Source of the DNA: an uncultured Collinsella sp.
Lineage (GTDB): Bacteria; Actinomycetota; Coriobacteriia; Coriobacteriales; Coriobacteriaceae
Assembly (NCBI GenBank): GCA_900545615.1
Contig: UQZM01000032.1
Location: 1 to 23,791 of the forward strand
Length of the DNA stretch: 23,791 bases
Reading direction: 5' to 3'
This document shows positions 20,401 to 23,791 of the stretch, piece after piece; position 1 is the stretch's first letter; each line of letters starts with the position of its first letter. Made by a program: the position numbers and the translations under genes. The notes beneath the pieces are model-generated. The model saw only the letters and a list, made by a program, of their open reading frames with translations, had not been told where the DNA came from and made no database searches.

Positions 20401-23400
20401 CTAGCGGGACCCATCCGTACCGGCTTCATCGCTGCCGCTACGCTCGAGCGCCGTGCGGCGGACGCTGTAGGCGACGAGGCCGGCGCCTGCCGCGGCGAGT
20501 GCAGCAGCGGCTGCCGTAAGGGGAGCGTTGACATCGCCCGTGCCCGCAAGCGCGCCCGCTTTTCCGGAGCGCTTGTTATTGCCGTGGTCCTTGCCACTGC
20601 CGGAGCTGCTTCCGCCGGAGCCGCCGCCCTTGTCAGTACCGCCGCCACTTGAGCCACCATCGCCGTCCGCCGTCATCGGGGCGTCGTGAAGCCCTGTGGC
20701 GTCCGCGCTGTCGCATACGCCGACCTGAACTTCTGAGCGTTCGCATGCCGCGTCGGGCACGTGGAGCTCGTGCAGTACAGCACCCAGCGCCGAGTTCGCG
20801 CCCGGTCGAATTTCTTCGAGCGTTACGGGATCGAGCGCCACCAGATTACGCGCCTTCGCATACAGCGTTACGCGTTTGCCCACTTCGTCGCTCCAACTCT
20901 CGGGGATGGCGAAGCTCATACGGAACTGTGCCGTGCAACCCGGTGCCAGCACGGCGTTGCCGTTGTCGGCTACCAGCGGGTGCGTTGCAAAACATGTGCC
21001 CAGCGTCTCGAGCGCGTACTTCACGTGTGCCATGTCGTCGGCCGAAGCATCCTCGGCAAGCTCCGGATCGTAGATCGAAGCCATGCGTGCGTTTGCTCCG
21101 AACCCGATGGATGCGCTGGAGAACGGCTGGCTGGAGCCCTCTCGGTACAGATCGATCGTGCCGGCGGTCAGCAAGGTGTTACCGTCGTTTCGCACCGTGA
21201 CCATGAAGGATTCGCCTGCTGCTCCGGGCACCACCGCGCCCGAGGTAGCGACCGCGCCCGTCGGAGTGGCACACGCCACCAAGGGCACTTCGATGCCGTG
21301 TAGTTCTGCCTCGCTCTTCTCCGCGCTCACAATGTGCGTGGCGAGCGCGGAGAGCATGCTCCCCGACGTCAAAAATGTCGTTATCTGATCGACGGGATGG
21401 TCCAGCTCGCACATCACGAACGGCTCCGTAAACAGATCGCCTGACAAGGTGCTGGCGAAGATGCGGAAGTGCTTGCCCATCACTGCTACCGGGTTGCCTT
21501 CTTCGTCGTAGGTTTGCCCCACCTTGCCATCGGTGTTCTCTACATAGAGCGCGCACCTGCCGTTGTTGCTTACGCTAAACGATGCCGGGCCACAGCCTGC
21601 GGCACCCACGGGCTGCGTTGCAAATGCCGATGCGCCTCGCGTCCAAGTAATATGCTGCAGCTGCTCGTTGACGGTGGCCAAAAAGCCCGAATGTTGTGGC
21701 CACGGCACCGCATGGGGCACCGTGGCGTCTGGTGGCATAACGCCCCAGCCCGCAATGGACTGGCCGATCACGGCGTATGATGCGCAGCCGCAACCGTCTG
21801 CGGTCTCGTACGCAACGGGCACCACCATTTTGCCGTTGATATTCTCGGGCGTGCCGAGCTCGATGCTCGACGGTGCCTGCGGAAAGCGGAGGACCTGACG
21901 GAACGTGAGACTGTCGCCCAAATCATCCGACCACAGGGTAAAGCATTCCAGTGCAACCTCGGCCTCGCTGCCGAGCGCCTTCTCTGCGGTGGTTCCGCGG
22001 CGGTGGAGGTAAGCGCCCGACAGGCGCCCGTCGACCAGCGTCTTGCCCACCGTGATGCGTGGGCACTGCAGGCAATGGTAGCCATCCTCCTGAAGGCGGC
22101 CGCGCGAGATGCTGCGCCACGACGTGTGCGATATCACGCGGGCTCCGTCGTTGCTTATGCGCAGGCGCACAACGGACAGTATGCCGGATGTGCTCGCCGT
22201 ATCGAAATGGGTGTTGTCGCCGGCGGGGCGCTCGCCCGAGACCAGCAGCACGTAGGCGTCCTGGTTTCCTCTTCCGTCCGTATATTCCACCACGTCGAAG
22301 TCGTAATCGTATACGCTGTCGCGCTCCACGTCGTTCTCGCCAAACCCAAGGGGAAAGTCCACGGGCGTGGGAGCGGACCACGTGCCGTTTGCCTTTGTGT
22401 GCACCACCAGGCGCGAGCGACCATTGTCGCCGTAGCGCACCGAGGCGATACGGAACAGGCATTCTACGCCGGCAATCATTGCCAGCTTCATGTGAGCTTC
22501 GCTGAGCACGCCAGCAAACAGCACGTTGTCGCTCGAGGGTTTGATGCCGCCACGCTCGTCCTCCGACACGCCGGTAGAATTGGCGTTGGGGTCCGCAACG
22601 GCGTTCGTTGCCTGACCGATGTAGGTGTACTCATACATCGGCGCGGCGTTTTCGTCGTTCTCTATCAGTGCGTGGACGAAATGCTCGATCTGTCCCGTGT
22701 CGTCGCTTTCTGCATCCGCCTCGAGCTCAATGCGCGTGACCGACCGGTCCCAATCGCGTACGGTAGGCGCGACATTCCTTGCAGTGGCTTTAACCTCGGC
22801 GCGCGCGAGCAGCTCGGCGTTGGTGACAATGGTGGCCGATGCGATAAATTGCGGAACGCCGCCCGCCTCGGCGTTGCCGGCTGAGCCGAAGCAGGCATCT
22901 AGTGTATAGGGCGTATCTCCACCCAATGCGAGCTCAGAGCGCTGGAGTACATACTGGTCGCCGTTGTTCACCGACATATTCCACGAATCGATGAGCGTGG
23001 GCCACGACCCCGACCAAGCCTTGGTGGTCCACTTGAACATTACGAATTGGAGTATCACATCGACATCGACGTCTGCACCCACGCGCAGCCGCGGAAGCTG
23101 GTGCCCGTCCGCCTTCTCGTACCCAATGAACAGCGTGAGGGATGCGGCGCCGCGCACGGCAGACGAAGCGACGCCTGCAACGCCGGCGCCAAAGGTGACG
23201 GCAAGCCCGATCTGGATGGTGAACGAGCCCGACGTGTTTGAATAGTCGAGCGAAATGTTTTTAAAAAACGCCGCGCCGCTGCCGTGCGTGTGGGCACCCA
23301 CGGCGAGCGCCAGTTTTGCCAGCACCCAGGGGTTGACGTTTAGGAAAAATGGCACCGGTCCTAGGGTAAACTGCTCGGTCCAATTGAGGTCGGTTCTTAC

Positions 23401-23791
23401 CTGGAAGAGGGCCTTAATATTGCCGTATGCGGGGTCGTTGTTGTTACCCCAGGTTTTGCCCACCCAATCGTAGGCGAGCGAGCCGTACAGCTGTGTGGCG
23501 ATATCCATCGTGAACAGCGGCGTGCAATGGTGGCGAAGGAGCTTGGTGTTTCTTGGATCGGTGCCCGAACCGGCACTCATCCTCTTGTACTGATTCCACT
23601 TCCCCTCCATCTCGTCGAGGTAGCGGTTTGCCTGCTTGGCGCCCGACTCGCGCGGCGATTTCTTCCAGTATTCCGGATCAGGGTTGCCCGAATCGTTCAT
23701 ATAGCTAGCTGGTTTGTACCCTCCGCCAAACAGCACGGGTCGCGCGCGCAGACGTGGTGTAAGAGTGTCCTGAGGTCCGTCGCTGCAAGTC
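20401..23791 (-). CDS. Large cell-wall-anchored surface protein, LAxTG sorting signal (N-terminus outside window)
   Basis: At least 1129 residues; the frame stays open to the right edge, so the signal peptide and true start lie beyond the window (the GTG at 23736 is internal). The C-terminus has a Gly/Ser/Asp-rich spacer, the sorting motif LAGTG (20536-20550), an Ala-rich hydrophobic helix and a short tail starting SVRR. LAxTG is the form recognised by class E sortases of high-GC Gram-positives. The body is strand-rich, with an N-terminal part containing aromatic and Asn-rich strands (QLYGSLAYDWVGKTW), a middle part reminiscent of propeller-type repeats, and an Ig-like segment near the end (TVRNDGNTLLTAGTIDLYREG). 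The function is unknown; an adhesin or host-facing structural protein is likely. Confidence 0.8.
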   Translation of the reverse strand, partial: TCSDGPQDTLTPRLRARPVLFGGGYKPASYMNDSGNPDPEYWKKSPRESGAKQANRYLDEMEGKWNQYKRMSAGSGTDPRNTKLLRHHCTPLFTMDIATQLYGSLAYDWVGKTWGNNNDPAYGNIKALFQVRTDLNWTEQFTLGPVPFFLNVNPWVLAKLALAVGAHTHGSGAAFFKNISLDYSNTSGSFTIQIGLAVTFGAGVAGVASSAVRGAASLTLFIGYEKADGHQLPRLRVGADVDVDVILQFVMFKWTTKAWSGSWPTLIDSWNMSVNNGDQYVLQRSELALGGDTPYTLDACFGSAGNAEAGGVPQFIASATIVTNAELLARAEVKATARNVAPTVRDWDRSVTRIELEADAESDDTGQIEHFVHALIENDENAAPMYEYTYIGQATNAVADPNANSTGVSEDERGGIKPSSDNVLFAGVLSEAHMKLAMIAGVECLFRIASVRYGDNGRSRLVVHTKANGTWSAPTPVDFPLGFGENDVERDSVYDYDFDVVEYTDGRGNQDAYVLLVSGERPAGDNTHFDTASTSGILSVVRLRISNDGARVISHTSWRSISRGRLQEDGYHCLQCPRITVGKTLVDGRLSGAYLHRRGTTAEKALGSEAEVALECFTLWSDDLGDSLTFRQVLRFPQAPSSIELGTPENINGKMVVPVAYETADGCGCASYAVIGQSIAGWGVMPPDATVPHAVPWPQHSGFLATVNEQLQHITWTRGASAFATQPVGAAGCGPASFSVSNNGRCALYVENTDGKVGQTYDEEGNPVAVMGKHFRIFASTLSGDLFTEPFVMCELDHPVDQITTFLTSGSMLSALATHIVSAEKSEAELHGIEVPLVACATPTGAVATSGAVVPGAAGESFMVTVRNDGNTLLTAGTIDLYREGSSQPFSSASIGFGANARMASIYDPELAEDASADDMAHVKYALETLGTCFATHPLVADNGNAVLAPGCTAQFRMSFAIPESWSDEVGKRVTLYAKARNLVALDPVTLEEIRPGANSALGAVLHELHVPDAACERSEVQVGVCDSADATGLHDAPMTADGDGGSSGGGTDKGGGSGGSSSGSGKDHGNNKRSGKAGALAGTGDVNAPLTAAAAALAAAGAGLVAYSVRRTALERSGSDEAGTDGSR

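Overview
The window is a stretch of high-GC bacterial chromosome. It most resembles a gut member of the Coriobacteriia (Collinsella-like). The reasons are a second type II topoisomerase pair, an actinobacterial-type SOS box (TCGAAC-N4-GTTCGA), an LAxTG-type sortase signal, several AAA ATPases with their own operator repeats, and codon use rich in GC-ending codons. The genus is an inference, not a proof. No rRNA, tRNA, CRISPR array or intact transposase was seen.

Layout. (1) 1-1880, minus strand: a lantibiotic/bacteriocin self-protection ABC transporter of the LanFEG type (ATPase, permease E, and permease G cut by the window edge). (2) 1881-5571: a worn accessory region. It holds remnants of a TetR regulator, a type I restriction specificity subunit (HsdS), a Crp/Fnr regulator and an AAA ATPase. 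Between them lie a probable type III toxin (ToxN/TenpN-like) behind a structured leader, a yjdF-like gene with a doubtful 5' end, and a PH-domain membrane protein. (3) 5572-11976: a redox/electrophile-response island. It has MerR, a carboxymuconolactone decarboxylase-cupin fusion, an operon of three tandem SirTM-like sirtuins, TetR, a stand-alone cupin, HxlR and an FMN reductase. Most enzymes sit next to a different small regulator, and several intergenic regions contain clear dyads. (4) 12086-13180: an AAA ATPase with a C-terminal winged helix and tandem repeats at its own ribosome binding site. (5) 13409-17692: topoisomerase IV-like parE-parC, with a strong terminator and a perfect SOS-box-like palindrome upstream. 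(6) 17850-19232: a second AAA ATPase (DUF234 type) with a 37-bp near-perfect inverted repeat around its promoter. (7) 19489-20313: an Xre regulator plus a membrane protein behind a textbook promoter framed by four operator half-sites, closed by a perfect 13-bp terminator hairpin. (8) 20401 to the window end, minus strand: a large cell-wall-anchored surface protein, lacking its N-terminus here.

The best candidates for something little described are the three-sirtuin operon, which shows none of the usual SirTM partners (macrodomain, GcvH-L, LplA2) in this window, and the repeated pattern of AAA ATPase genes carrying their own locus-specific operator arrays. The possible SOS control of topoisomerase IV, the alanine at the quinolone-contact serine of its A subunit, and the type III toxin leader RNA also deserve a check.
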